Assembly: GCA_022457155.1 (NCBI GenBank)
Contig: JAJGOT010000090.1
Coordinates: 186,001-250,000 of the forward strand
Length of the DNA: 64,000 nucleotides
Direction of reading: 5' to 3'
Source: Cladopsammia gracilis
Lineage: Eukaryota > Cnidaria > Anthozoa > Scleractinia > Dendrophylliidae
The translations under genes and the position numbers were made by a program. Below are positions 12,005 through 24,502 of the stretch, piece after piece (position 1 is the first letter of the stretch; each line of letters starts with the position of its first letter). The notes under the pieces were generated by a model. It was not told where the DNA came from. It saw only the letters and a list, made by a program, of their open reading frames with translations, and did no database searches.

Positions 12005-12307
12005 CACTGTAAATTCCAAAGATCTGTTTCAGCCCCAAAGTGCTGAATCAGCTCTAAGTCCTTAAAGCTAATTCAGCCCTTCATGGGGCCATTTTGGACA
12101 TTCGTGGGCCTGATTCAGCCCACATTGTTGCACTGTTTTGGTGCTATTGGGCCAAAACAGCTCCATTTCAGGTCCAAAACAGCTCCCTGTTAGTTCCAAA
12201 CAGCTCCATTTTACAAGAGCTAAATCAGCCCCAAAAATAGCACTGTATTTTACTCACCGAAACAGCCCCAATTTTGGGACTAAAACAGAACTTTTGAATT
12301 TACAGTG
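12005..12307. mobile_element. 303-bp TA-flanked MITE
   Basis: Inverted ends CACTGTAAATTC and GAATTTACAGTG, flanked by TA on both sides as in Tc1/mariner insertions. The interior repeats short CAGCTCC/CAGCCCC blocks. It lies 5 bp from the TTAA flank of the foldback element. Confidence 0.85.
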
Positions 12308-13095
12308 TAGACAGCGCTTTTGAGTCTTGAAACGTGTTCAGTCGGATGTTTCTAAAGTCCATCATAGGTTACAAAGAGTAGACATAGTGAAGATAAAATA
12401 AATATTGCATAAGGATAAAAGTCCGTGATTATAACTTAATAGTCGGTGTTTATAAAACAATGACATACATAGATATATAGGACACTGAATTGGACTTAAA
12501 GCCAAGTTTGGGAGCTCGTAATGCAATTATTATGCAGCTTTCGCACAATATTGTCAAACTGAGCAATAACTTTGATAACAAATTTCAAAGTAAAATTTGT
12601 CCCCTGTTGTTTTTAAGAATGTCCTTGACCTAGCGTTAATAGAGGTGCACTCGTAAAAGGTTTCTTCAGCAGAGAAGATCAGGGCTTCTTAATTTGTTAA
12701 TCAACGACGATCAAAATAACAGTAAAATTATGAACAATAACAGCTTTTTGTCCACAACGTTTTGTCCCATTTATTAATGACAAAGTAAATCTGTGATTTA
12801 AGCTGCTTAGTTAATGACTAGGGCATTCTATGTAATAAATAAAGAGTTGCTAACAACACAATTCAGTTGTTGATTGTAAATTAATTGTCTTGGGCTTGGA
12901 GCTTGAACTTAACTTTAAAGGGAAAGGTACGGGATAAGATCACGAATGCAAGCCTTATGCATGAGCACCTGCTAATGTACCCTTGGAGTTAGAGTATACC
13001 TTTTGGGGATGTCTCCAGTGTAACAGCTCCAGCGTCTCGAGATTACTCTAAGATACGTTATCTCCTATATCAAATTACAGAGATTGCTGTGTAAT

Positions 13096-13711
13096 GGCCT
13101 GATTATATGAACCGGGGCTGACCCGGTTAGCCGAGCTGGCCCGGTTTGCCGAGATGATGACTTTCATCCCGGTATTACATGCAGCGAGCCAGCCCTGGCC
13201 GGAGATAATTTAGCATCAACGTTTTTGGCTGATTGTTGTTGTTTTGAAAATGGCGGCAAACTGGTTTTAGTTAAGGAAGTTTTTTCGTATCTTAGCTCAT
13301 TTTCTTCGTCCTTATCGAAGATACCGGGATCCCGGCTAACCGGTCAGGAGCCGTTTCTCGAAAGTCCCGATAAATTTTCGGGCCTGGAAAGCTATTTTAT
13401 GTGCGCAATGTTTGCATAAAAGATCAAAATTTTGTTGGTTTTGAAAGCTTTAAGCAATAAAATTCTAAGTTGACGAAACATGTCGGGCTGGTTTGAGGGC
13501 TCAAAAATACTTCACCATTCTTTAGATTCTGATTTTAAAATACAGTTCCGGGCCCAAAAAGTTAGTATCGGACTTTCGAGAAACGGGCCCGGTTGTGATG
13601 TAATCGCAAAGTTGGTTTTTGTTGCGTTGAACAGACGTGGCAAGATTTCGGCAAAACCGGGCCAGCGCGGCTAACCTGATGGCCAGTCCGGCTGATTAGT
13701 GTAATCAGGCC
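13096..13711. mobile_element. 616-bp GC-richer TIR element
   Basis: Ends GGCCTGATTA and TAATCAGGCC, followed inwards by matching ACCCGGTTAGCCG / CGCGGCTAACC and GGCCCGG blocks. Clearly GC-richer than its surroundings. Open frames inside do not resemble a transposase. Confidence 0.78.
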
Positions 13712-14906
13712 ATAAATATACTCTTCATTTTCTAATAGAATAAATTGTCAATTATAAATACGAGCGTCTGAATGAGCTTTTGAAAGCTGCAACTCAAAGC
13801 GATTATTATATTTTGCAAATTTGATTAACCCCTTGTTCTCGGGTTTCCGGACCCGAAGCGCTAAAAGAAATTGTCTACGTTTTTCCCATATTCAAAAATT
13901 CTGGAGATGTTGCGCGGAAATGAAAGGATTAGGAGGATTGGGCAGCCAAATCCGCCGCTTACCAAAAGAACCTTTCAACTTCAGTGAAGTCAAGCTGAAA
14001 ATGTTGACTCTCCTTATTTAGTGCAGTTCATTCTAGCCAAGGATTAGTCACGTGAGGATTAGAAAATCCAAGATGGCGGCAAAACCCGCCACTTCAGGAT
14101 ACATAAGGGAGAGTTCATGATTTATGTAGATGGGGGACTATGACGTTTTTAATTTTTTACCTTACATTTGTTTGGTAATACTGTGGTTTGATGAGTATGA
14201 GGATCTAAGTTAGTGAGAGCACAGGCGGCCCAAGCTAAAACTCGCTGATATCGACTCAAATCGGTGCTTACATCGTGACCATGGTGAACTAATATAAACG
14301 CACGGTTTCCTATTTTACAGGTACTACCACTGCTAGTGGGAGTGCTTGAGGAGCCGTCATGCATACATTCACACTTATTTTAGATGATTTCCAGCGGCAA
14401 AGCCTTAGGGAGACATTAGGTATTGAACTATAGTTAGTGACCAGACAGTTCACGTCGTTTCGTTTGTTTCTCAATGAACCCTTAATTGTATTTGTTGTTG
14501 TTCTCTATCGATTAACACGTTTTAAGGTAGGGTGCAAATGTTGAACCTGGCACTCATTCCTGTTAATTTATCCAGAGAGTTATAAGCGATTCCTGGTATA
14601 TCAGGGTGACGTTACATTACATAACTTCATGGAACTCTAATATTTTTCTTGTGCTGAATAACATTGTTCAATTTGGGTTGCTTTATTGTTTTAATATGCT
14701 AAGCGAGTAATGAGCGTTCTTACAAAGTCATGTGATTAATGACGTTTGATGTTTGTCGTGTGCCAACGAATATTACCATAAATTAATCACACAAGATGAA
14801 TGGCATTTTGGGAATAGAGCGTATGCACTCACGTGGCAAGCAGCTATGCAAATTTATTGGAACAAAAGAAAGTGTTAACATAAGAAAAGCGTTCAAATCC
14901 CACAGG

Positions 14907-14975
14907 ATTGTTTTGGTACACCAACATGGCCGCCGTTCTATTGTTTTGGTACACCAATATGGCCGCCGTGACGTC
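14907..14975. repeat. 33-bp direct duplication
   Basis: ATTGTTTTGGTACACCAA followed by ATGGCCGCCGT occurs at 14907 and 14940. The 33-bp period keeps frames open on both strands, which explains the overlapping short ORFs. Confidence 0.85.
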
Positions 14976-15593
14976 ATGTGCATACGCTCTATTGGGTTCT
15001 TTAAAATATTTATTTAAACTAGTAGTAAAGCAAAGTACTGCAGTAGGGATACAGGATATTCTAGAAGGTATCGGCAATAGATTGTTTGTATCTTCGTGAG
15101 TTTATTCACTGTTAATAAGTCGCACAAACTCAAGCGGTGAAATTGAAAGCAAAAGACAGTTGGCTAATGATCGCGAGTCTTACTATCCCTTAGGTAGCAG
15201 CTGTTTCCACATAGTTTGCTGTTGAAGGTCAAAATTGGTTATGGAGATAGGCCACTTCCAGTTTGGTTGTGTGACCTATGAAGTCATTCAATTCAATTCA
15301 ATTCAATTTAACTTTATTTAGACACGGTATATTCATCAGGCATTACAGGTAATATTCATCATACCATGTCATCGACTGTTGACATTTGCCATTCCCTTCG
15401 AGTTTGGTTCCATCGGAGCAATAGCAATAGTGCTCCTCTTAGCAAGGAAAACAATCACCTGGCCATGTCTACTGACTAGCCTCCGCCCTCTTTATGTATG
15501 TAAGCGTCACAAAAAGAAACTTTTATTTCTTAGCAAAAATTGTTGCGAAACAGTTATTTCTAGTTATTTTCTCGATTCCTGTCTTTGATTCCT

Positions 15594-15715
15594 AATTGGG
15601 TTCCTAACTCGGGTTCCTAACTCGGGTTCCTAACTTAGTTCTTAACTCGGGTTCCTAACTCGGTTCTTAACTCGGTTCTTAACTCGGTTCCTATTGTAAC
15701 TCGGTTCTTAACTCG
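15594..15715. repeat. ~14-bp tandem repeat
   Basis: GGTTCCTAACTCG and GGTTCTTAACTCG alternate about eight times. Confidence 0.85.
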
Positions 15716-16017
15716 TCGCTTAGCATCCGGGATCTTAGCAATTTTAAAACCAAAGCGAGGCTTTGTTTTTCGCGCGGCTACGCAGCCGATGTCACGTCAG
15801 CTCAATAAACACTTTTGGCGGTACTTTTGCTTTGTTTAGCGAAGAAAACCGTTTGCAAATTAAGGTAATTCCCTCGAAAAGGATCTTATACTGAACTTTT
15901 TTCAAACTTGGTACGATTGATAACCATGCACAAACTAGCGCAAAGGTGTGACTGTTTAGGGTAGTGTGATTTTTTTTTTCTTCAAAACACTAGATGCGTT
16001 CATGAATAAAGATAAAT

Positions 16018-17462
16018 CATCCGATCATGGGCTATAGGAAAAGTGCATTTCGACTAATAAAAGTTTTATTAATCTCAAAAATACTTACACTGCTCACACT
16101 AAGTAGTTCTGTGTCTTTTTGTGTCCTTTCTCTCCATATATTTTGTAGAAAAAGCTTTCAAAACACTGCATTCGATTCTATATTCTCTTTGAAAAGCCCC
16201 TTTGGGAAAGTCAATAAAGCATGTATGTATGCATGTAGGTATGTATGTATGTATGTATGTATGTATGTATGTATGTATGTATGTATGTATGTATGTATTA
16301 TAGTATGTTTGTATGTATGTATGTAGAAATAGTGCCAACATTCGTAAGGTCTTGGTAACCAAGCATTTTTTATCGAACCCGAGGCGCGGGCGCTAAGTGC
16401 TCGGTGTTTACTCAAAAAATCACTGGGCTGGAAAAGGTTCGGCCGCAACTGCTAAGACATCTGGGCAATTACCCAAACGTTGGGCAGAAAAGACAATGAC
16501 AACTGTTTTTTAAATTCGTCTTCAGCTGGTAAAAGCAACAAGTCATGTTCAGTCCCCTGCTAGTATTGCTAGTTATAAAACAAAAAGATAGGATGATTGT
16601 GACGAAAATGTCACCGGAAGATGTTTCTTCCCTATTTTTTATAGCCGGGACAGAATTTAAAATCCGCCGGGCTTCTTCTGCATCTAGGCATGTTGCTTCG
16701 TTTCCTTTGCCGCTTTGTTGCTTTTCGGCTCTTTCATCCAGGCTGAAATTTAAACACTTGTTTGTTGATTAGGGAACCTTTTTGCAAGAAGTAAAAGCAA
16801 CGACGGCGAGAATGGCACAAAACAACAGGTTTAACTGTACCATGCGCGATTTAAGGGAAACACTTATTCTTTTGTTAAAACAATAGAATATCAGAACACA
16901 AAAGAACGACAATAAAATAGAATACAATACCACGGAATATATTAAAATACACAATTTTACCTAATACAATGCAGATGTAAAATGTACAATGGCGCTGACA
17001 CCCTAAATCGGGCATCATATAGAATTCTTCTCTGAAGTGAAGTTAACCTTGGCACCGTCGTCGTCGTTGCTAAAACTCTCTAAAATATTTTGTTGGAAAA
17101 TTGCGCAGAAAAACCTTGAACAACTTGGTTTCCAGGTTTCTCGCGCCAATTTGGTTCAATTTTGTTCCAATTTAGATCCCCAGGACTGTCCAACTTTTGC
17201 TTCCATATATGGAGATGTGCACAGATGCGTCTTACGAGCTTCGCAGGACGGTTCGTATTTAAAGAAAACGCTTCGTTACCAAGGCTTTACGAATACAGGC
17301 GTGGTTTATAAATCGAATGCATTGTTTACCGGTAGAAACGACCAGAAAATACACAGGACTACTGAAATGTGAGTATTTTTTAAAGAAGTTGAAAAGTTTT
17401 TTTCAGATAAATTAAACTGTATTTGGTCGAAATGCACTTTTCCTATAGCCCATGATCCGATG
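16018..17462. repeat. Inverted repeat spanning the left array junction
   Basis: ATCATGGGCTATAGGAAAAG at 16025 is complementary to CTTTTCCTATAGCCCATGAT near 17436 (about 36 bp in all). The left arm is outside the tandem unit, the right arm is inside copy 1; only the right arm is repeated in copies 2 and 3. Confidence 0.8.
16221..16325. repeat. (ATGT)n microsatellite
   Basis: About 25 near-perfect ATGT units, 120 bp before the start of the tandem array. The tyrosine/valine/cysteine-rich short ORFs across it are artefacts. Confidence 0.97.
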
Positions 17463-17552
17463 AACGTAGCTGCCGTTAGCCTCGCAAGACTTTCAGTAGG
17501 CTTGGATCAATTCTGCTGGTAAAATTCCGAGCACAATTTACTGCCCGTGGCA

Positions 17553-18900
17553 GTGTGCGCATTTTCGAGCAGAATTAGAGCAGAATACGGAAAAATCAGT
17601 TACACAAAAGATAAGCACCTAGCACTCTCGACAATTTTCAGTCGTATGGCATTAGCTCACTGAAAACGCGCCATATTTCTAATATACCTTTAAACATTTA
17701 TTGGATGTTCCTTTTTTTGGATGATTTTTTTCTGTTTGTTTGTTTTTGTTCTGTTTTTGGGATGTTTATTTTTTTCTTTTTCGTTCAAAGTAATTTAGAT
17801 ACATTAAAATAGCTTTCATTACACAAAGCAGTATTGTACAAAGCAGAATTTCGTTGTCAAAGCAGAATTTTGAGCACCACACGCGATTTTGACAAACATT
17901 GCCGGCAGGCAACTAGAATACGCCAATTTACGAACAGAATTAACCAAGCCTACTTTTAGCCATGATATCAACGAATAGAGCAACACATACTACAAGATTT
18001 GAATGAATGCCGCATTTTAGAGCAGAATTTGAGCAGAATACGGAAAAATCAGTAACACATAAAACACTAATAAAAATAATCAATAAATTCAAAACAAACC
18101 CTATAAGTACCTAGCATATTCTCGATGATTCTCAGTCGCATGGCATTAGCTCACTGAAAACGCGCATATTTCTTTATATACCTAGTATAATATATACTTT
18201 TATAGATTTATTGGATGTTCTTTTTTTGGATGTTCTTGTTTGTTGTTTGTTTGTTCGTTGTTTTTTTTATTTTTGTTTAAAGCAAGATATATTAAAATAG
18301 CTTTCATTACAATTTTGCTAGTACACAATGAATATTAAAGTAGTATTATACAAAGCAGAATTCCGTTGTCATAGCAGAATTTTGAGCACAGCAAGCGATT
18401 TTTACATTGCCGACAGGCAGAATACGTCAATTAACGAGCAGAATTTATCCAAGCCTAACTTTTAGGCATGATGTCAACGAATAAAGCAACACATACTACA
18501 AGATTTGAATGAATGCCGCATTTTCGAGCAGAATTTGAGCAGAATACGGAAAAATCAGTAACACGAAGGATAAGCATAACCGAATAAAACACTAATAAAA
18601 ATAATAAATAAAACGTTCAAAACAAACCCTATAATTACCTGGCATATTCTCGACGATTCTCAGCCACATAGCATTAGCTCACTGAAAATATATACCTAGT
18701 ATAAGATTGGATAAGATACACCTTTATAGATTAATTTTTGTTGTTCGTTTGTTTTGTTTTGTTTTGTTTTTGTTTTGTTCTTTTTTAGGATGTTTTTTTT
18801 AAATTTTGTTCAAAGCAAGATATGTTAAAATAGCTTTCATTACAATTTTGCTACATAATGAATATTAAATTAGTATTATACAAAGCAGAATTTTGAATTT
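17553..18900. repeat. Three ~0.5-kb degenerate internal repeats, unit copy 1
   Basis: Landmarks GAGCAGAATACGGAAAAATC, GGCATTAGCTCACTGAAAA (GCATTAGC in the third), a long T/G-rich tract and AATAGCTTTCATTACA recur at about 17560, 18020 and 18525, spacing 460-505 bp. AT-rich and non-coding. Origin unknown. Confidence 0.85.
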
Positions 18901-19414
18901 TTCTCGCTTGTTAAAAGCCATTGTTTCACCGCTGATCGTTTTTGCCCTTACATGAACAAAAAACGATCAAGAATATAATACCTATTGTTGTCGAATTTGA
19001 GCCGCTTTTCTTGATACGGAACGGATCAAGTGAGGCCTTAAGCTACTATGTTTATTTTACTCCGAACTTTCGCTGATTCCCACCGTCATCAGCGAATCAG
19101 AAAATATTCTACAGTGCAGGATGCAATATTTCCTAAACGAGTTTGAGTGTTTTACCGAGGTATCCAAACACTGTAATATTGCGGAAAAATCTTTCCGGTT
19201 TCGACGACCTTAAAGTCGTGAAGAGGGCGTTGGTTTGCTCGTAAACGTAAATGTTAACTGTGATGAATAATTTAGAATGAAAGCCAATAAAGGTTTGTTC
19301 AAGTGCTGCATTGTTTTTGCTAATTGATTTCCAAACACGTCTGTTTGGATATCCAAAAACGCCGTTCTTTACCGGTGTATCCAGTGCATATATGTGACCC
19401 GAATGTGTCCACGC

Positions 19415-19604
19415 AATAGGTCATTTGCACGATGACGTCATATGACTACAACTACCAGAATCCTTCAGTTTTTTGTTTTGTAGTGCAAATTAAGGCTATT
19501 GTTATTGAAACCGCACTGGGATTACAACATTTAAATAAGAAAGGAAAAACGAAATGAATTCTGGTAGTTGTAGTCAAATGACGCCATCGTGCAAATGTCC
19601 TATT
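19415..19604. mobile_element. 190-bp MITE, unit copy 1
   Basis: Imperfect palindrome with ends AATAGGTCATTTGCACGATG and CATCGTGCAAATGTCCTATT; inner arms contain GACTACAACTACCAGAAT and its complement. A related copy lies in opposite orientation at 58089-58278. Confidence 0.88.
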
Positions 19605-19820
19605 GGACAATTACGTTATGAATTATTAATAAGCTTGAGTATATAAAATGAAGTTGTGGCGTGGGTGACAGAAATAATAAGTAAGCGACAGCAATAAGCA
19701 ATAGATAATTACCTTCACATATAATGACGATAGTAAGAAACAATGAATGATGAGTTTTGAAGAAAATAAAAGGTCTTTGAGCTCTGTAGATAGTTCTGAT
19801 TAAAACAAAAGATATTTAAT

Positions 19821-20036
19821 TTAAATGTACTCTTCACGGGAAATGAGTTCGGGTTTGTGTTTTCGAATGTAGAATGCTTCAAAAAGGCACATGTTGACAT
19901 CGATGCTTTCGTTGTTAACGTGAAACTGCAACGTCACTTTTTGTGCTCGTTTAACGATTTTTAGTGGGAGTTTCTGCATCGAGGCCGAGCTGTAGTCTTC
20001 AATGAAAGAAATCATGAAACGACTCAATTTGAGCAC
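19821..20036 (-). pseudogene. Possible retroelement C-terminal scrap, unit copy 1
   Basis: 71-residue minus-strand frame. The C-terminal half (CLFEAFYIRKHKPELISREE) resembles the end of GIY-YIG-bearing retroelement proteins, where an E...I...KP.LN.R.E pattern recurs. The N-terminal half lies in family-H-like sequence, so this is at best a fragment. Family recalled, not searched. Confidence 0.4.
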
Positions 20037-20040
20037 GTTT

Positions 20041-21175
20041 TAATATATATAGATAGGCTGAGCCTAACAGCGTAGCACTTTGAACAAGCTTATAAACTAA
20101 GGTGAAACTTAACTAAGGTGAAAGGTCGGAAGTACAAGAATTAAGATTGACGACCGGGCTATTTTTCAATTTTAGCAATTCTCAAAAACAGTAAGATTAT
20201 TACCCGACCGTCTGCACAGTACATTTAGACCGTACAAAAGTTCACAAAAACAACTTTTCCTCTGTCTAGAATAACTATTACGACTATTTTCCGAATAAAA
20301 TACAGTTGTTGCTTGTCAAAAAATGCCCGAAAAACTGATTTGGAAATCAAAAGTGCAAAAAACATATTTGCATAAGGCGACGTTTTGTTTACATAAAATC
20401 GCTTTTCAATCTATGTAATGAATGAACAAACATAAAAATGGACAACACAATCTTCTTTCGAAAAATTTTATTGAAATCTTCATTAGTTTATGTTTAAAAG
20501 CAAAGCGCGTACATTTATAGCGCATCGAGGCCGGGCCGTGTCTTCGATGAAATTCAGGAAATTAACACAACCGAATTAAGCTACACGTTTATAAACAATT
20601 CTCCAAAACTAACGAGAACACAAATAAAAGGTCAATCACAGATTGATATCAATATAAATTCCCATCGAAAAATGTTATTTGTTTTACCTTTAAGTCCCTC
20701 GCTTGCTCGAAAATAATTTTCTTTAAATCTCCGCGTTGGTTCTGAAATCCGTAATAAAAACAAACATCTCCCGCATTGATATAAACGTATGAAGGTCCTC
20801 GAAGCAAGATTTTATCCTTAAAGCTCTTGTTTTTCCACTAAAGCGGCTTCTGAGTATCCCTTATTTAGTATCCCTGTCTCGAGTAGCAAACCGCAAATAA
20901 ATGCAGGGAAATAACGACTTTACTGCTCCACTAAACACTGCGAAAGATCCAGTATACCGAGCTGACGACTGTGTAGCCGCGGGTGTGGCGTCATACGCGC
21001 ATATTTTGCGACGTCATACGCGCCCGCGAATTAGCCCTGCCCAACGGACACACATGTCACGGAGGCGCGCCCGCGAAACATTCCGCTAGCCATGACCATG
21101 AAAAATGACGGGCATAGGTTCTATGAGTATGGTGCTGCGCAGCCGGGCCTTCGGCCCGGCAAGTGCTCCGCTATA
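20041..21175. mobile_element. Family H repeat, in tandem unit copy 1
   Basis: Starts at ATATATAGATAGGCTGAGCC, ends at a perfect GCCGGGCC-TTC-GGCCCGGC hairpin and GTGCTCCGCTATA. The frame containing YSEAALVEK on the minus strand is interrupted by a stop here. Same family as 1-806 and 45196-46395. Confidence 0.82.
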
Positions 21176-22934
21176 AATTCGTGATTACCAATTAAAATTT
21201 CAAATTATCTAACTACTATGAGTTGTCAAAGTGAAACTTGCGAATCACAGGGTGTGATTTTGTTCAAAACGTGAGGTTCATTCAATCCCGATTATCATTA
21301 AAAATATTTTTTCCCAAGAAAATCAAATTCTATCATATCATTGCTAAATAATAGCTGCAAGATTCCACAAAGTTTTAGAAGCATCGCTTTAGAGCCGGAA
21401 AAGTTTTGACTTAAAGTTTGTCATAAACAAGTGCGCCCGAAATAACAACGGAACCACCTTAAACAGGTGCTAAACTTCATATCATCAGCTTCAAAAGGAC
21501 GCACAGGTAACTACATGTCTCGATGATTTCTTGCTTTACAAAACAGCAACTAAGTAGGTTCGGAAAAAGTAGAAATAGTTTTTAAAAAAATACATTTCTT
21601 TTTCTTACTCAATTATTTAGAACTTACGGCCCGGTTATTTTAATGAAATCTAACTTAGACCGCGGTTTAAGAAAATTAGCGGACCTCCATATCTGTTTAT
21701 AAGTTGGTTATTTTATGAGATAAATGTTTTTCTTGTCTGTGCTACATTCCTTCTTGATACAAGATATATTAATTTATATTCCTTCTTGTTTAAACTTATG
21801 GCCCGGTTATTTTTTTTTCAGAATCCTCTCATTCATTTGCACTTTTCCTGAACGAGAAATAAAATTTTCGACACCGTATTTCTCAGAAGTTCTAAGCGTT
21901 AAATCTAAAATCAGCACAATTATAATAGCCGAAATGCTTGGTATGAATTTTAATAATGAGCAAGGGTTCAACTTCGAAAACAAAATCCCCACAAGGAACA
22001 AAGTGCTTTATAATTCGGAAACCCTCTTAAGTTATATGTTTATAATAATGTTTTCCTCGGATAAGTAACGGCGGATCCAAAATTCGGAAAACCTCTTAAG
22101 TTTTATGTTATTATCATTTTTCCTAGGATCAGTTTGTACATGTAGACTGTATTCTTATAGTTAGGCTTGCTCAAAAAGATAATAAAATGGTTGGATTTTG
22201 ACGGAATTGTGATTTTTGAAATCATGCATCTCGTGAACTTGACGGAAACCAAATTTTCCTCCTATGAAATGCCCAACTTACACATATAAACATACATACA
22301 TGCACATTTTATTAACTCATCCCAGATGAGGCTTTTCAGAGTAATAATTATACTTAAACCTATAAATACATATTATATAAATGATAAATAGATACAACTT
22401 CACTCGGATTGTAAAATTCTTCACTGTGGGTTGTTGTAATCTTGCATGCACAGAATTTCTGTAGAATGTTAAACGCCACAAATTAGTTTGGAACGCATTA
22501 ATTGCAGAACTAATTATTTTAACTATTCAATTAAATGATGTTTAAAATCATCGTTCGTTAACCCAGATCATTTTGAAAATTGTGCCAAACTCAGATTTTG
22601 TAACAGCTGGTGTTAGTCAGTTTGCTCTGAGGAAATAATACAGAAGTCTTGTTGATCGCAGGCAACAGTTTTTGACCTCTTGCAAAAATTTAATTAGCCG
22701 CGATATTTGAAGTCTGTAAAATTATCAAATAAGGCGAAGAAAACTTACCATTTTCAGGAAGGATAATCAAAATTTCAAAACATGTTTTGTACGAAATTAT
22801 TATCATTGGCACAAACCGCAACGAAACGAAACGAGTTAGGTACCTGGACTGTCTCGAACTTCCTCGCTCCTTGGTCTAGACTATTTAATATGTTTGACTG
22901 TTAGTTGCCTATCCCGTAAATTGTGGCTGTCTTC

Positions 22935-23205
22935 CAATAGCGTTCCGCCCAGATGACGTCATATTTGGCAGCATTGCATTGTGGGATCGAAATGCGGACA
23001 AATATTTCAAAATGGCTGCCTCGGAAACACCAGTTTTTGCGATTCCAGTACATGTTGTGGATAATTGTCGAGTTGTACCCAAGAACAATGTTTCGTAGAC
23101 CTGTTTTTCGTAGCTACCTGCATAGTTCTTGAATGTTTGTATGCATTTCAATCCCATGATGCTGCGCGCCAATTCTATTTTTAGAATCTGGGCGGAACGC
23201 TATTG
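22935..23205. mobile_element. 271-bp MITE, unit copy 1
   Basis: Perfect 20-bp terminal inverted repeats: CAATAGCGTTCCGCCCAGAT at the left and its complement at the right. The open frame on the minus strand spans it by chance. It directly precedes the 35-bp minisatellite. Confidence 0.88.
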
Positions 23206-23221
23206 TGTCCTGTCATAATGC

Positions 23222-23394
23222 ATCAATCAATTCCAGCTATGCTCATCCCCCAGGGCATCAGTCTATTCCAGCTATGCTCATCCCCCAGGGCATCAGTCAA
23301 TTCCAGCTATGCTCATCCCCCAGGGCATTAGTCTATTCCAATCATGCTCATCCCCCAGGGCATCAGTCTATTCCAGCTATGCTCATCCCCCAGT
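23222..23394. repeat. 35-bp minisatellite, 5 units, unit copy 1
   Basis: TTCCAGCTATGCTCATCCCC recurs every 35 bp (23231, 23266, 23301, 23336 with a variant, 23371). It is cut at CCAGT by the start of the next 6,950-bp unit. Confidence 0.95.
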
Positions 23395-24502
23395 GCAACT
23401 GCTAAGACATCTGGGCAATTACCCAAACGTTGGGCAGAAAAGACAATGACAACTGTTTTTTAAATTCGTCTTCAGCTGGTAAAAGCAACAAGTCATGTTC
23501 AGTCCCCTGCTAGTATTGCTAGTTATAAAACAAAAAGATAGGATGATTGTGACGAAAATGTCACCGGAAGATGTTTCTTCCCTATTTTTTATAGCCGGGA
23601 CAGAATTTAAAATCCGCCGGGCTTCTTCTGCATCTAGGCATGTTGCTTCGTTTCCTTTGCCGCTTTGTTGCTTTTCGGCTCTTTCATCCAGGCTGAAATT
23701 TAAACACTTGTTTGTTGATTAGGGAACCTTTTTGCAAGAAGTAAAAGCAACGACGGCGAGAATGGCACAAAACAACAGGTTTAACTGTACCATGCGCGAT
23801 TTAAGGGAAACACTTATTCTTTTGTTAAAACAATAGAATATCAGAACACAAAAGAACGACAATAAAATAGAATACAATACCACGGAATATATTAAAATAC
23901 ACAATTTTACCTAATACAATGCAGATGTAAAATGTACAATGGCGCTGACACCCTAAATCGGGCATCATATAGAATTCTTCTCTGAAGTGAAGTTAACCTT
24001 GGCACCGTCGTCGTCGTTGCTAAAACTCTCTAAAATATTTTGTTGGAAAATTGCGCAGAAAAACCTTGAACAACTTGGTTTCCAGGTTTCTCGCGCCAAT
24101 TTGGTTCAATTTTGTTCCAATTTAGATCCCCAGGACTGTCCAACTTTTGCTTCCATATATGGAGATGTGCACAGATGCGTCTTACGAGCTTCGCAGGACG
24201 GTTCGTATTTAAAGAAAACGCTTCGTTACCAAGGCTTTACGAATACAGGCGTGGTTTATAAATCGAATGCATTGTTTACCGGTAGAAACGACCAGAAAAT
24301 ACACAGGACTACTGAAATGTGAGTATTTTTTAAAGAAGTTGAAAAGTTTTTTTCAGATAAATTAAACTGTATTTGGTCGAAATGCACTTTTCCTATAGCC
24401 CATGATCCGATGAACGTAGCTGCCGTTAGCCTCGCAAGACTTTCAGTAGGCTTGGATCAATTCTGCTGGTAAAATTCCGAGCACAATTTACTGCCCGTGG
24501 CA

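Larger units (their letters stand above)
12310..16220. other. Intergenic region left of the tandem array
   Basis: Apart from the 616-bp element at 13096 and short repeats noted separately, nothing gene-like. ATGGCGGC and ATGGCCGCC boxes near 14072 and 14926 look like pieces of dispersed repeats. Confidence 0.5.
16445..23394. repeat. 6,950-bp tandem unit, copy 1
   Basis: First of three head-to-tail copies. Left edge: GCAACTGCTAAGAC at 16445 follows unrelated sequence (GGTTCGGCC). Contents: AT-rich sequence with three ~0.5-kb degenerate internal repeats, a 190-bp MITE, a retroelement-like scrap, the ~1.1-kb hairpin-ended repeat, a 271-bp MITE, and the start of a 35-bp minisatellite at its right end. 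Short open frames inside are repeated exactly in all three copies but resemble no gene. Confidence 0.97.

Noticed and set aside
16027..16448. Overlapping ORFs on both strands over the (ATGT)n run
   Set aside because: Produced by the microsatellite, which is open in several frames.
16545..17372. Short ORFs (75 and 111 codons) repeated identically three times
   Set aside because: Repetition comes from the 6,950-bp duplication. No domain, no codon pattern and no splice context support coding.
21724..22068. 114-codon ORF in the tandem unit
   Set aside because: Low-complexity Phe/Ile-rich product from AT-rich DNA, no signal of coding.
22909..23172. 87-codon minus-strand ORF as a possible transposase exon
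   Set aside because: It lies within a 271-bp MITE with perfect 20-bp ends; too short and without catalytic motifs.
23205..23405. Repeat array with near-regular spacing that could suggest CRISPR
   Set aside because: Units are contiguous 35-bp repeats with no unique spacers, in an animal genome; it is a minisatellite.
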